A stretch of DNA of 59,001 nucleotides, from NCBI GenBank assembly GCA_019348195.1, contig JAHWJX010000006.1, positions 1 to 59,001 on the forward strand. The letters are read 5' to 3'. Shown here piece by piece: positions 9,585 through 18,827 of the stretch. Below the pieces are notes generated by a model, which saw only the letters and a list, made by a program, of their open reading frames with translations, did not search any database and was not told the DNA's origin. This DNA comes from Pseudomonadota bacterium. Its GTDB lineage: Bacteria > Pseudomonadota > Alphaproteobacteria > Caulobacterales > Caulobacteraceae. The translations under genes were made by a program, and so were the position numbers. Numbering within the stretch: the stretch's first letter is position 1; each line of letters starts with the position of its first letter.

Positions 9585-10499
9585 TCAAGCTCGGCCAAGC
9601 GCCGCTACATGGGCGGCCGCGCCTTCGCCGAGCGCCTGCAGGTCGTAGCCGCCCTCCAGCGAGGACACGACCCGGCCCCCGCACCGCCGCCGCGCGATCT
9701 CCAGCACGGCACGCGTCATGGCCGCGAAATCCTGCGCTTCCAGGTTCTGGTGCGCCAAGGGATCGCGCCGATGCGCGTCGAACCCCGCCGAGATCAGGAT
9801 CAGCTCGGGCGCGAACGCGTCCAGGCCCGGCAGGAGCCGTGTCTCAAAGGCGCGCATCCAAGCCTCGCGCGGCGCCTCCGGCTCCAGGGTGACGTTGACG
9901 ATGTTGCCCACGCCGGTCTCGCTCTCTGCACCCGTGCCCGGGTACAGCGGCCATTGGTGGATGGAGCCGAACCAGACGCTCGGGTCCGATTCGAAGGCGG
10001 CCTGGGTGCCGTTCCCGTGGTGCACGTCGAAGTCGACCACGCCCAGCCGAGCGGCGCCGGCCGCCTGGGCCGCCCGGACCGCCACCGCCACCGATGAAAA
10101 CAGGCAAAAGCCCATGGCCGTCTCCGGCTCGGCATGATGCCCCGGCGGGCGCACCGCCGCAAAGGCCCGGTCCGACTCGCCCGCCAGCACGGCCCGAACG
10201 GCGCCCACGGCCGCGCCGGCCGCCAGCCGCGCGGTGCGCACGCTGCCCGGCCCCAGCCAGGTGTCCGGGTCGAGCTGCCGTCGCCCCCGGGCCGGCTCCG
10301 CGGCCACCATGCGGCGCACATAGGCCGGCGGATGCACGGCGGTCAGCTCCGCCTCCGTCGCCTCCGCCGCTTCCCGTTGCTCCAGCCTGAGCGGCGCCAG
10401 GGCGTCCAGGACCGCCCCCAGCCGGGCGGGCCGCTCCGGATGCGTGGGCCCGTTGTCGTGGCGAACCATCTCGGGGTGTGTGAAAAGCAGGACGTCCAT
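9585..10499 (-). CDS. Histone deacetylase family protein (acetylpolyamine amidohydrolase-like)
   Basis: This zinc hydrolase of the arginase/deacetylase fold would remove acyl groups from an amine substrate such as an acetylpolyamine or acetyl-lysine. I start at the ATG at 10499 ([17 protein letters not shown]), giving 304 aa. Class II motifs are clear: [26 protein letters not shown] with the catalytic His pair, [13 protein letters not shown] with zinc Asp/His, [13 protein letters not shown] with zinc Asp, and EGGYD near the end. The gene starts 24 bp from a divergent GNAT acetyltransferase, so an acetylation/deacetylation pair is possible but unproved. Confidence 0.92.
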   Translation of the reverse strand: MDVLLFTHPEMVRHDNGPTHPERPARLGAVLDALAPLRLEQREAAEATEAELTAVHPPAYVRRMVAAEPARGRRQLDPDTWLGPGSVRTARLAAGAAVGAVRAVLAGESDRAFAAVRPPGHHAEPETAMGFCLFSSVAVAVRAAQAAGAARLGVVDFDVHHGNGTQAAFESDPSVWFGSIHQWPLYPGTGAESETGVGNIVNVTLEPEAPREAWMRAFETRLLPGLDAFAPELILISAGFDAHRRDPLAHQNLEAQDFAAMTRAVLEIARRRCGGRVVSSLEGGYDLQALGEGAAAHVAALGRA

Positions 10500-10523
10500 G
10501 GCCGGCTCTGTTAGCCCATCGGC

Positions 10524-11123
10524 ATGACCGCCGACCACCTTATCCGCCGCGCGGAGCCCGGCGACGCGCCCGCCCTGGCCCGCCTTGGCGAAGAAACCTT
10601 CCTCGAGACCTTCGTCGAGGGCTTCGCCATCCCCTACCCGGCTGAGGACCTGGCCGCCTATGTGGCCCGGGTTTATGCGCCGGAAGCCTACGCCGCCCGC
10701 ATCGCCGACCCGGCCCAGGCCGTGTGGCTGGCCGGCCCCGCCGAGCGTCCCGCAGCCTACGCCGCCGCCGGCGCCTGCGCCCTGCCCCACCCCGAGGCCC
10801 GGCCGAGCGACGGCGAACTGAAACTGCTCTACGTCCGTCGCGAAGCCCAAGGGCAGGGTCTGGGCCCCGCCCTGCTGGACACGGCCTTGGCCTGGCTGGA
10901 GCCGGCCGGTCCCCGGCCGTTGTGGATCGGCGTCTGGTCCGGCAACAGGCGCGCCCAGCGCCTTTACGCCGCCCGCGGCTTCACCAAGGCCGGCGAGTAC
11001 GACTTTCCCGTGGGCCGCTGGCTCGACCGGGAGTGGATCCTGCGACGCCCGGCCGCTTGGGCGCAGGCCGCCGATCCGGTTGGGTTGCAGGCGTCCTCGT
11101 CGGACAATTCGTTGTCGCGCTGA
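10524..11123 (+). CDS. GNAT family N-acetyltransferase
   Basis: The 199-aa protein carries a GNAT fold: [21 protein letters not shown] at the start, the acetyl-CoA loop [21 protein letters not shown] (residues about 110-130, the Q/RxxGxG/A motif being EAQGQGLG) and the terminal [24 protein letters not shown]. This resembles the branch often annotated as spermidine/spermine-like or ribosomal-type acetyltransferases; the acceptor is unknown. It is divergent from the histone deacetylase-like gene with only 24 bp between starts, so their promoters must overlap. Confidence 0.88.
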   Translation: MTADHLIRRAEPGDAPALARLGEETFLETFVEGFAIPYPAEDLAAYVARVYAPEAYAARIADPAQAVWLAGPAERPAAYAAAGACALPHPEARPSDGELKLLYVRREAQGQGLGPALLDTALAWLEPAGPRPLWIGVWSGNRRAQRLYAARGFTKAGEYDFPVGRWLDREWILRRPAAWAQAADPVGLQASSSDNSLSR

Positions 11124-11507
11124 GCGTCGCGGCGTGGGCTGCTGGACCTTAACCCGGACGCACGGACCTCCAGCCGGGTACGCCAGCGCTCCGGCCGCGA
11201 AGAGTGGGCCCGGGATGCCGCCGTTCGCGACCCCCGCTCCGCCTGACCTGAGTTCCGGCCGGCGGCAGGGAAGGCGCCAGGTATGCGCGCGTCAGCGGCG
11301 CGGTTGCGGGCGACTGGTGGTGACCCGCACCTGCATCGGCCCGGCGGCGGACCGGCGGACGGCCGACCTGGTCAGCGGATCATCCTTCCTCCGGGTCCTG
11401 GGCGACCTCGCGCCTCGCTGATCGAAGCTGTGGACCGACGGCCCCGTCCGCTTGACTCCCGCGGGTGTGGAGCAGAACGTTCAGGGAACACGGAGAGGAG
11501 TACGACC
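11124..11507 (+). other. Intergenic stretch without a recognisable gene
   Basis: These 384 bases lie between the acetyltransferase and the VOC gene, both on the plus strand. Open frames here are short and show no family signature. The only functional element I can support is the GGAGAGGAG ribosome-binding site just before the VOC start at 11508. A promoter for the VOC gene is expected but none is obvious by eye. Confidence 0.5.
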
Positions 11508-11852
11508 ATGCGCAGAACCGGCTGCATCGATTACGTGGAGCTCCCGGGCGGCAAGCTGGAAGAGACCAAGCGTTTCTACGCGGGCGCCTTTGGCTGGCGT
11601 TTCATCGACTACGGACCCAGCTATGTGGCGGTGGAGGGCGCGGGGGTCGACGCGGGATTCCAGGGGGACCCCGCCGAGGCGCCGAGCAAGCCGCTCGTCA
11701 TCCTCTACGCCGAACACCTGGAGTCGCTCCGCGACGAGGTCACCGCGGCGGGCGGAGAGATCACCCGACCGATCTTCCCCTTCCCGGGCGGACGCCGTTT
11801 CCACTTCCGCGACCCGGCCGGCAACGAGCTGGCCGTCTGGTCCGAACTGTAG
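11508..11852 (+). CDS. VOC family (glyoxalase/bleomycin-resistance fold) protein
   Basis: This 114-aa protein has the two-module VOC fold. CIDYVELPGGKLEETKRFYAGAFGWRF is the first beta-alpha-beta unit, with the typical 'x-FY-x-x-x-FGW' helix end. The second ends at GGRRFHFRDPAGNELAVWSEL with the characteristic DPxGNxxxxW. I start at the ATG at 11508 because a strong GGAGAGGAG precedes it and the domain begins at once. Members bind metals and small electrophiles; no substrate can be assigned. Confidence 0.9.
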   Translation: MRRTGCIDYVELPGGKLEETKRFYAGAFGWRFIDYGPSYVAVEGAGVDAGFQGDPAEAPSKPLVILYAEHLESLRDEVTAAGGEITRPIFPFPGGRRFHFRDPAGNELAVWSEL

Positions 11853-11976
11853 CGCAAGCGCGCGCCGTACCGTCGAGGCCACCCAGTCGTGCGGGGTAGG
11901 CGGCCCTTTCCCGGCTCGTTCCCGCCGCGCAGCCAAGCCGTCCGGATCGCATGCCCGTCCCGGTCCCACGCCGCCC

Positions 11977-14547
11977 CTAGCCCGTGTTGCGCAGGCTGGC
12001 GGCCACGCCTCCGATCGTGAGCTGCACGCCCAGGCGCACCGCCTCGGCCCCATCGCCGCCGCGCCGGCGAGCCAGCAGTTCGAGCTGCAGATGATTGAGC
12101 GGCTCGGCGAAGCGGCGCCCGAGTTGGACCGAGTCCCGGAGGTCGGGCCGATCGTCGAGCAAGCATTCTCCGTCCCGGATGGCCAGAGCCAGGGCTACGG
12201 CGTCCGCATGCTCCGCCCGGATGCGTTCGAAGATGCGCTCGGCCGCGCTGCGGTCCGGCGACAAGGCTGCGTAGCGCTCCGCCAGCCCCATGTCGCTCTG
12301 CGCCAGAGCCAGTTCCATGCTGGCGGTGACCGAGCCGAACCAATCCCAGCGCCGGTGCATGTCGCGCAGACAGTCGAGCTCCACCCCGCCCTCCCGCGCG
12401 CCGGAGGCGATGCCGTACCAGGCCGGCAGCATGAACCGCGCCTGGGACCAGGCGAACACCCACGGAATGGCGCGCAGGTCTTCGATCCGGCGGCTCTGGG
12501 TTCGCGACGCCGGACGGGAGCCCACGTTCAGCTCCGCGATCTCCGCGACCGGCGTGGCCGCCCAGAAGAAGTCCTCGAAACCGGGATCGTCGTAGGCCAG
12601 GGCGCGAAAGGCGCGAAAGGCGGCCGCGGCCAGCCGGTCGGCCGCGGCTGCGTGCTCGAGTGCGGCGGGGTCGGTTTCCGTCTTGAGCGTGGCCAGCAAG
12701 GTGGCCGCCGCCAGACCGTCCAGATTGCGCCGGGCGGTGGAGCGGTCGCCGTAGCGACGGGCGATCATCTCGCCCTGCTCGGTGATGCGGTGGCCGCCCT
12801 GCACCGTGCCCGCGGGCTGGGCCAGCACCGCCTCCGCAGCGGGGCCGCCCCCTCTGCCCACCGAGCCGCCGCGGCCGTGGAACAGTTGCAACCGCACGCC
12901 GGCCGCGGCGCACACCTGCGCCAAACGCGAGGCGGCCAGCGCCGCCCCGCGCCGGGAAGCGAGAAAGCCGCCGTCTTTGTTGCTGTCGGAGTAGCCCAGC
13001 ATGACCTCCTGCCGGGGCGCGGCGCCCAGCAGGCTCCCCGCCAGGGGCAGCTCCAGCCAGGCGGCGATCACCCCTGGCCCGTTCTCCAGGTCGGCGATGG
13101 TCTCGAACAAGGGCGTGACGCGGATCTCGGCCGAAGGCGTCGGCCCACCGCGCGCGAGGCCCACCTGGGCCAGCAGCGCCAAGGGCTCCAGAAGGTCGGA
13201 CACCGTGGCCGATTTGGAGACCACGTAGGCCCCGATCGCGGCGGAACCGTAGGCGCGCACGGCCTCCGCCGCGGCGTCCAGGATGGCCAGTTCCCGCGTG
13301 GCCACCGCCGAATAGGTGATGAAGGGGGATCGAAGCGGGCGGTCGTGGGCGAACTCGCCCAGAAGCACGCGCACACGCGCGGGTTCGTCCAGGGCCAGGT
13401 AATCCGGCTCCACGCCCGCGCGGGCCAGCAGCTCGGCCACCACCACCTCGTGCACATCGGCGTTCTGGCGCAGGTCCACCGACAGCAGGTGGAAGCCGCA
13501 GGCGCGGATCACCTCCAGCAGGGTCTCCAGCCGGGCGCCGACCAGGGCCTCGCCGCCCCAGGCCGCCAGCGAGTCGGCGATGACCTGCAGGTCGGCGGCG
13601 AAAGCCTCGGGACCGGTGTAGGGTTCGGCCGTGGACGGGCCCAGCGCAAACGCCACGGGCCCGCCGGCCAGGCGCTGGGCGGAGGCGGACAGCCGGTTGA
13701 AGATGTGCTCCAGCGCCAGGCGATAAGGCTCGTCGGCGCGGTGGGGCGAGGGGTTCGGGTCGGCGGCGGCGAGCGCTCGGACCGCCTCGCCAACCTCCAG
13801 ATAGGCGGTGGAGAGCGCCAGGTCGGACCAAAGGGCGCGCAGCTCGCCGGCGTAGAAGTCCAGGATGACCCGGGACTGGGAGCGGAGCGCCAGCCGCAGG
13901 CTGTCCCCGTCCACGCCCGGATGGCCGTCCCGGTCGCCGCCCAGCCAGGAGCCCAGCTTGAGCACGGGCGGAAAGCGCCCCGCCTCGCCCAGGGTCGACC
14001 AGTCGCTGTAAAGATCGACCAAGGCGGGCAGCATCGACTGACGCACCGTGGACAGGGCGTTGCGAATCTCGTCGCGCACCGTGATCCGCTCGGGACGATG
14101 CAGGCGCGTACGCCAGAGCAGGGCCACCTCGCGCGCGAGCCCGGCCTCCTCCCCCGCCGCGAGCAGACGGCCGATCTCCAGTTCGCGATCCACCACGCAG
14201 CGACGGCGCACCTCGGTGGGATGGGCGGTGAGCACGGGAACGGTCTTTAGTCCGTCCACGGCTGCCCGGGCCGCAGGGTCCTCCAACACGGCCCTCAGGC
14301 TGAGTGCGGGAGCGTTGGCGTCCTCGAGGCGGCCGTGGGCGTCCTGGGCGATGTTGGCCAGAAGCGCGCGACAGCTGAACGCCCGCGCCAGCACCGCGGC
14401 GCTCTCGCCCGGGAGGTTGGACACCCAGTCCCTCCCCGCCCCAGGCCTGCTCCCGCGCCGGAGCAGGGCGGCGATCTCGGGCCCGTCGAACTGGGCCACC
14501 GCCTGGTCGAGCAGGCCGGTCAGATGATCAAGGCGGCAGGTGTCCAT
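11977..14547 (-). CDS. ppc: Phosphoenolpyruvate carboxylase
   Basis: Ppc carboxylates PEP to oxaloacetate, replenishing the TCA cycle. The 856-aa protein shows the active-site His in VLTAHPTEVRRR (His109), the LGGDRDGHPGVDGDSL segment, GYSDSNKDGGFLASR, the glycine-rich catalytic loop FHGRGGSVGRGGGP, and the invariant C-terminal RNTG tetrapeptide, where allosteric aspartate binding occurs in the family. It is slightly shorter than E. coli Ppc, as in other alphaproteobacteria. It stands alone, convergent with the VOC gene. Confidence 0.96.
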   Translation of the reverse strand: MDTCRLDHLTGLLDQAVAQFDGPEIAALLRRGSRPGAGRDWVSNLPGESAAVLARAFSCRALLANIAQDAHGRLEDANAPALSLRAVLEDPAARAAVDGLKTVPVLTAHPTEVRRRCVVDRELEIGRLLAAGEEAGLAREVALLWRTRLHRPERITVRDEIRNALSTVRQSMLPALVDLYSDWSTLGEAGRFPPVLKLGSWLGGDRDGHPGVDGDSLRLALRSQSRVILDFYAGELRALWSDLALSTAYLEVGEAVRALAAADPNPSPHRADEPYRLALEHIFNRLSASAQRLAGGPVAFALGPSTAEPYTGPEAFAADLQVIADSLAAWGGEALVGARLETLLEVIRACGFHLLSVDLRQNADVHEVVVAELLARAGVEPDYLALDEPARVRVLLGEFAHDRPLRSPFITYSAVATRELAILDAAAEAVRAYGSAAIGAYVVSKSATVSDLLEPLALLAQVGLARGGPTPSAEIRVTPLFETIADLENGPGVIAAWLELPLAGSLLGAAPRQEVMLGYSDSNKDGGFLASRRGAALAASRLAQVCAAAGVRLQLFHGRGGSVGRGGGPAAEAVLAQPAGTVQGGHRITEQGEMIARRYGDRSTARRNLDGLAAATLLATLKTETDPAALEHAAAADRLAAAAFRAFRALAYDDPGFEDFFWAATPVAEIAELNVGSRPASRTQSRRIEDLRAIPWVFAWSQARFMLPAWYGIASGAREGGVELDCLRDMHRRWDWFGSVTASMELALAQSDMGLAERYAALSPDRSAAERIFERIRAEHADAVALALAIRDGECLLDDRPDLRDSVQLGRRFAEPLNHLQLELLARRRGGDGAEAVRLGVQLTIGGVAASLRNTG

Positions 14548-14665
14548 GGATGCGCGCTCCGCCCAAAAATTCCCCGCGTTCCTAGGGCGGTGGGGCCAGG
14601 CGCGCCACCCTGGCGGGCCGGCTTGGGGGAGAAGAGCGGGACCGAGCGAGGGCGGCGTGCCTCCT

Positions 14666-15127
14666 TCAGCTGTTGGCGCGGAGCCAGACGGCGACGGCGT
14701 AGGCGTGGCTGGCGTGACGCAGACGACGGAGCGCGTATTCGGGGCGTAACCACACCAGCATGTGGTCGGGTTCGATCTGCAGGCCCGGGGCGCGACCGTT
14801 CACCTCGGTTTCGAAGAAGACGGAGCGGTTGTTCACGGCCTCGCCGCTCTGGAGCATGAACAATTGGTCGGCGCGGGCGAGAACCGGACCCGCGCTCACC
14901 ACCAAGCCGGTTTCCTCGCCGAATTCGCGGACCAGGGCGGCGGCCTCATCCTCCCCGGCGTCCAGTGCGCCGCCAGGAAGATCGTAATGGCGATGCTCGC
15001 CGGGCAGGCCCACGTGCACCACGGCCAAGCGGCCCCAGCGGACGGCGAGGCCGTAGGCGCAGGGACGGTCCCTGTGCTCCAGGCCGGGTTCAGGCGTGCC
15101 GAACTGAGGGTGTTCGATGGCGTCCAT
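14666..15127 (-). CDS. Nudix hydrolase
   Basis: The Nudix box is complete at about residues 52-76: GGALDAGEDEAAALVREF then GEETGLV, matching G-x5-E-x7-REUxEExGU, so the metal site should be functional. The 153-aa protein would hydrolyse a nucleoside diphosphate linked to another group; the substrate is unknown. The ATG at 15127 overlaps the stop of the upstream nuclease gene by one base (TGATG), indicating translational coupling to it. Conserved aromatic HYDLPGG precedes the box. Confidence 0.9.
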   Translation of the reverse strand: MDAIEHPQFGTPEPGLEHRDRPCAYGLAVRWGRLAVVHVGLPGEHRHYDLPGGALDAGEDEAAALVREFGEETGLVVSAGPVLARADQLFMLQSGEAVNNRSVFFETEVNGRAPGLQIEPDHMLVWLRPEYALRRLRHASHAYAVAVWLRANS

Positions 15128-16131
15128 CAATCCGTTCCGTAGAGGGCGTCCCAGGGATCGACCCGGCCCGCTTCGACATCGGCCACCTTGACCTCGGGAC
15201 GGCCGATGGAGCCCGCGGCGCTGGCGCGCCAGGCGTCGGCGGTCAGGTCCCGGAGCGCGGCCGCACCGGCCGTGACCCGTTCCGCTGCAAAGGCGCGCCC
15301 ACGCGCGTCGCCCTGGCGGAAACCGCCCGCCTTCTCCAGCTCGTAATAGGGAATGACCTTGGCGTAGGTCGCCTGCAGATAGGCCACCGTGCAGCCCTCG
15401 ATCGCGCCCATGCAGGGCTGGTAGGCAGGTAGAGCGCGCGCCACGGCCGCCCCTGTCAGATTGGCGCGCACGAAAGCGCCCTCGAACGGTCCGTGCACCT
15501 TCTCCTGCGTATAGCCCCGCGGGTTCGGGAAGGGTCCCCAGCCGTTGTAGTGGACCGACAGGTGATGGGGCTGGCTGGCGTCGCCCACATAGTGGGCCCA
15601 GACGCCCAGATTGTTGAGGATCAGGGCTTCGCGCCTGCGGCGATCCTGGGCCAGCCAGGCGCGGCGGCCGGGGTCGGTCGCACCCTGCTCCGCCGCGTTG
15701 AGGATCCGCCAATGGGTGAAGTCCTTCACCAGCTGCTGCCAGCCGTCCACGATGGCGTAGGGCAGGTAGCCGGCCTTGACCTCGTCCGTGCCCGCCGCGG
15801 CCAGCGCCTTTTGGAAGTCCAGCCGCGTGGGCGGAAGCGCCGTCAACGGCGGGCCGCCCAGGACCAGGCCGGCGTCGTCGACGTCGACGAAGTGGGCCGC
15901 GTCACGCCCATGGTCATGGATGCGCCCGGCGCCGCGCGAGCGGTCGGGTTCGCGCGCCAGCTCGCCGATCTCCGCCGCTGCGTCCGCAGAGCGAAGAAAG
16001 GCGGGCAGTTCCGGCGGCAGCGCCTGAACGGCGACCTCCCCGATCACCCGGTGGCCGGTGGCGCCCCACGCGAAGGCTTCGGTCGCCGCAGCCGACAGGA
16101 GCAAGGCGGCCAGCAGGCCCAGGCGTTTCAT
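15127..16131 (-). CDS. S1/P1-type zinc nuclease, secreted
   Basis: The 334-aa protein begins with a signal peptide (residues 1-21, ending AFA) and a predicted mature N-terminus WGATGHRVIGEVA. That is diagnostic of S1/P1 nucleases, whose N-terminal Trp and downstream His and Asp residues bind the trinuclear zinc centre. Further ligands are visible in AAHFVDVDD, GVWAHYVGDASQPHHLSVHYNG and KVHGPFEGAFV (each shown in part). It would degrade single-stranded DNA/RNA or 3'-nucleotides outside the cytoplasm. I use the ATG at 16131 because it gives the proper signal peptide. The coupled Nudix gene may process released nucleotides (inference). Confidence 0.92.
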   Translation of the reverse strand: MKRLGLLAALLLSAAATEAFAWGATGHRVIGEVAVQALPPELPAFLRSADAAAEIGELAREPDRSRGAGRIHDHGRDAAHFVDVDDAGLVLGGPPLTALPPTRLDFQKALAAAGTDEVKAGYLPYAIVDGWQQLVKDFTHWRILNAAEQGATDPGRRAWLAQDRRRREALILNNLGVWAHYVGDASQPHHLSVHYNGWGPFPNPRGYTQEKVHGPFEGAFVRANLTGAAVARALPAYQPCMGAIEGCTVAYLQATYAKVIPYYELEKAGGFRQGDARGRAFAAERVTAGAAALRDLTADAWRASAAGSIGRPEVKVADVEAGRVDPWDALYGTD

Positions 16132-16471
16132 CGGAACACTCGCGTCGAACATGGGGGATTGGCCCAGGCCGGAGCGCCTCCAACCACCGCGCCGACCCGC
16201 CGCCCTGACATAGCCGCCCGCAGGCGCAAAGGCCAAGTCCCGCAAGCTCAGCGGTTCCCGGCGCAGCTTAGAAATTCCCGGTGAAGTCCAGGGCGAGACG
16301 TGCTGAATCCCATGTAGATCAGGGCCGGATTCCCGGTGTTCAGGGCGAGATCTTCTTTGTTGCTGGGTGCGGCGATGTCGCACGCCGACGGCGGGAACCT
16401 TCGCCCGGGGTTGATTCGTTAACGGCGGTTGCTGTACGGGGGGCCATCTCCAACAGCACACGAGGCCGCTC
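16132..16471. other. Intergenic region between divergent genes, with a direct-repeat pair
   Basis: This stretch separates the nuclease gene (minus) from the 3D-domain gene (plus). No gene is evident. It holds two near-identical blocks: ATTCCCGGTG followed by CAGGGCGAGA at 16274-16298 (5-base spacer) and the same pair at 16329-16350 (2-base spacer). A shared regulatory role is possible but not shown. Confidence 0.5.
16274..16350 (+). repeat. Imperfect direct repeat pair in a divergent promoter region
   Basis: Copy 1 is at 16274-16298 and copy 2 at 16329-16350. Both contain the 10-mers ATTCCCGGTG and CAGGGCGAGA, differing only in the spacer length (5 versus 2 bases). The repeats are 55 bp apart, about five helical turns, which would suit cooperative binding of a regulator; a small duplication is the alternative. 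Confidence 0.6.
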
Positions 16472-16990
16472 TTGCGACCTGTTCTTACTGCGTCCCTCGC
16501 TCTGGCCGTCATCGCCGGAGCGTCGGGGGAAGCCCTCGCTGGATCCAAGACCGCCCCGGTGGGGCAGGTCGGGAGCCTGGTTTCACAAGCGAGGAACGCA
16601 GTAAGCGGCTGGAGGTTGCAAGCCCGGCTCTATCATGCGGGCGGCGGGGGCGCCTCGGGCCGCGACAGCCTCGGCTGCACGCCCGTGCCCCTGCGGACCG
16701 TTGCGGTTGATCCGCGCATCGTGCCCAAGCGCAGCAAGCTCTTCATCAAGGAGACGGTGGGCATGCGCCTGCCGGGCGGCGGCGTCCACGACGGAGTCTG
16801 GTACGCATCGGACACCGGCGGCGGCATCAAGGGCAGCAAGATCGACCTGTTCACCGGCACGGGCCGGGGATCGATGAAACCGGCCATGCCGCACAACCTC
16901 AAGCGCCTCACCGTGACCCGGGCCGGGAGCTTCAAGGGCTGCCCGCCGGCCGGCCGAACCTACGCCAAGGTCGATACGGCCAAGGGCTGA
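16472..16990 (+). CDS. Secreted 3D-domain protein (MltA C-terminal/YuiC-like)
   Basis: The 172-aa protein has a hydrophobic N-terminal segment (residues 5-20) that looks like a signal peptide and a C-terminal 3D domain. Its three conserved aspartates are visible: TVAVDPRIVPKRSKLFI (Asp80), YASDTGGGIKG (Asp114) and SKIDLFTG (Asp125). Such double-psi beta barrels occur in peptidoglycan lytic transglycosylases and stationary-phase lytic factors. The start is a TTG at 16472, with a weak GAGG upstream. The domain call is firm, but the enzymatic role is inferred. Confidence 0.82.
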   Translation: MRPVLTASLALAVIAGASGEALAGSKTAPVGQVGSLVSQARNAVSGWRLQARLYHAGGGGASGRDSLGCTPVPLRTVAVDPRIVPKRSKLFIKETVGMRLPGGGVHDGVWYASDTGGGIKGSKIDLFTGTGRGSMKPAMPHNLKRLTVTRAGSFKGCPPAGRTYAKVDTAKG

Positions 16991-16998
16991 GGTTGAAA

Positions 16999-17027
16999 GC
17001 CCCTCCCCCGCCCTGCGGGTGGGGGGC
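16999..17027. terminator. Hairpin between convergent genes, possible bidirectional terminator
   Basis: Arms 16999-17011 and 17015-17027 form an approximately 13-bp GC-rich stem with one wobble and one mismatch and a 3-base loop. It lies exactly between the stop of the 3D-domain gene and the stop of the ferredoxin reductase gene. There is no long T run. Confidence 0.5.
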
Positions 17028-17029
17028 GT

Positions 17030-17887
17030 CTAGCCCACGAAGGCGCGTTCCAGGACGAAGTCTCCGGGCTCGGCGTTGGAGCCTTCCACAAGTCCCTGAG
17101 CCTCGAGCAGGGCGGCGAACTCCTTGATCATGGCCATGGAGCCGCAGAGCATGATGCGGTCCTCGCCCGGGTGAAAGCGTGCACGCTCCAGGCCCAGGTC
17201 CGTGAAACAGGCGCCGGACTGGACGCGCTCCGTGATGCGGCCGGCGTGCCTGAACGGCTCGCGGGTGACGGTCGGGTAATAGGTCAGCTGCGCGCGCGCC
17301 TGCTCCCCTATGAGTTCGTCGTGGAGGATCTCCGCTTCCAGCAGGTCGCGGTAGGCGAGATCGGCCACATTACGCACGGTATGGGTGATGATGACGCGCT
17401 CGAACCGCTCATAGGCTTCCGGATCGCGCGCCACCGACAGCCAGGGCGCCAGCCCCGTACCCGTCCCGATCAGGAACAGGCGACGGCCGGGCTTGAGCGC
17501 GTCCAGCACCAGTGTGCCCGTGGGCTTGCGGCTCAAGAGCAGGGGATCACCCGGCTGGATGTGCTGAAGGCGGGAGGTGAGCGGGCCGTCCTCCACCACG
17601 ATGGACAGGAACTCCAGTTCCTCTGCGAAATGCGGGCTGGCGATGGAGTAGGCCCGGAGCACGGGTTTCTTCTCACCGGGGGCCGGCGGCAGACCGACCA
17701 TCACGAACTCGCCCGAGCGAAAGCGGAACGAGTCCGGCCGGGTCACGGCGAAGGAGAACAGCCGGTCCGTCCAGCGCCGCACCCAGAGCACGGTCTCCAC
17801 CGAATAGGCCGCGGTGGGCTCGGGACGGACAAGGGAGGACACCGCCGGCGCGATCCCGGCGGCGGTGCTGGCGGCCGTGTCTTGCAT
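17030..17887 (-). CDS. fpr: Ferredoxin--NADP reductase (FPR type)
   Basis: This FAD enzyme exchanges electrons between NADPH and ferredoxin or flavodoxin. The FAD-binding motif is RAYSIASPH (with KKPVL before it), the pyridine-nucleotide motif is GTGTGLAPWLSV, and the C-terminus ends FVLERAFVG as in short bacterial Fpr proteins (which end in Val-Gly or similar). I start at the ATG at 17887, giving 285 aa. The extra ~25 N-terminal residues before VETVLWVRRWTDRLFSF are longer than in typical Fpr, so a later start is possible. Confidence 0.9.
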   Translation of the reverse strand: MQDTAASTAAGIAPAVSSLVRPEPTAAYSVETVLWVRRWTDRLFSFAVTRPDSFRFRSGEFVMVGLPPAPGEKKPVLRAYSIASPHFAEELEFLSIVVEDGPLTSRLQHIQPGDPLLLSRKPTGTLVLDALKPGRRLFLIGTGTGLAPWLSVARDPEAYERFERVIITHTVRNVADLAYRDLLEAEILHDELIGEQARAQLTYYPTVTREPFRHAGRITERVQSGACFTDLGLERARFHPGEDRIMLCGSMAMIKEFAALLEAQGLVEGSNAEPGDFVLERAFVG

Positions 17888-17982
17888 GCGGCGCAAATAG
17901 GCCCGGGAAGGCGGCCAACCAAGGCCGCCCCCAAGGCGCCTCAAGCTGGCGGCGCCCGAGGCGGGTCGCTACACAGCCGCGC

Positions 17983-18324
17983 ATGAACGAGCTCAGCGAA
18001 CGTGTGCTGGCGGACCTGGAACGGCGCCCCGAGCCCGAGGCCTGCCGCGCCATGACCGAGGTCCGCGCCGGCGTGGACGCCTTGGACCGCGCCCTGGTGG
18101 CGGTCCTAGCCGAACGGGTGCGCTACATGGACGCCGCCGCGCGCATCAAGCCGGACCGCAGCGCGGTGCGTGACGAGGACCGCATCGAGGACGTGGTGAC
18201 CAAGGTCCTCGCCGCCGCCGCCCGGGACGGCCTGCCCGCCGACGTGGCCGAACCGGTGTGGCGCTTGCTGATCGACCGTTGCATCGCCTATGAGCTCCAG
18301 GCGCACGAACGCCTGCACGGCTAG
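17983..18324 (+). CDS. Chorismate mutase type II (AroQ class)
   Basis: The 113-aa all-helical protein shows the AroQ pattern: VRAGVDALDRALVAVLAERVRYMDAAARIK, with the catalytic Arg and the LVAVLAER-x-x-Y-x-x-x-x-AxxK helix, then VRDEDRIEDVVTKVLAAAARDGL and the terminal WRLLIDRCIAYELQ. It would convert chorismate to prephenate for Phe/Tyr synthesis. It overlaps the end of the convergent Hpt gene by 4 bp. Confidence 0.92.
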   Translation: MNELSERVLADLERRPEPEACRAMTEVRAGVDALDRALVAVLAERVRYMDAAARIKPDRSAVRDEDRIEDVVTKVLAAAARDGLPADVAEPVWRLLIDRCIAYELQAHERLHG

Positions 18325-18683
18325 GGCGTGCGCAAGCTCTGCAGCGCCCGCTCGTGGGCATAGGCCGCGATGTCGGCCAGAGCCGCATCCAGCGCGTCCC
18401 TGACCGCGGCCAGGCGCACGGCCAGCAGCGCCGGCTGCAGCTCCGGCGCTTCCGCCGCCTCGCACGCCGCCCCGAGCGCAAAGGCGCCCACCCCCCTGCC
18501 CGCGCCTTTCAGCGTGTGCACCGCGTCCGTCCACCCCTGGGCCTCGGCATCGATCAAGGGCCCCCAGAGCGCCGCCTGCTCCCGGAACAAGGTCAGGACC
18601 TCGTCGACCAGGCCCTGATCGCCGGCCGCGTAGTTTTCAAGATAGGCGAAATCCACCGCCCCGGTGATGTCGCGTCGAGCCAT
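18321..18683 (-). CDS. Hpt (histidine phosphotransfer) domain protein
   Basis: The 120-aa protein is a single Hpt domain: AVDFAYLENYAAGDQGLVDEVLTLF..., then the phosphorylatable His56 in AVHTLKGAGRGVGA and a helical C-terminal half. It could shuttle phosphate between a hybrid histidine kinase and a response regulator; partners are not in the window nearby. It starts about 70 bp from the tRNA-Lys gene on the other strand. Confidence 0.88.
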   Translation of the reverse strand: MARRDITGAVDFAYLENYAAGDQGLVDEVLTLFREQAALWGPLIDAEAQGWTDAVHTLKGAGRGVGAFALGAACEAAEAPELQPALLAVRLAAVRDALDAALADIAAYAHERALQSLRTP

Positions 18684-18751
18684 GCTTCACCTTGCCTTCA
18701 CCGCCGAAACCGCTATCTAGCCGCTTCCTCGCCCCGGCAGGGACGCGGTAC

Positions 18752-18827
<76 letters not shown>

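Noticed and set aside
11452-14250. A 932-codon plus-strand open frame opposite ppc
   Set aside because: It is antisense to the complete, motif-bearing phosphoenolpyruvate carboxylase gene and reads as low-complexity Gly/Arg/Gln; typical of high-GC antisense frames.
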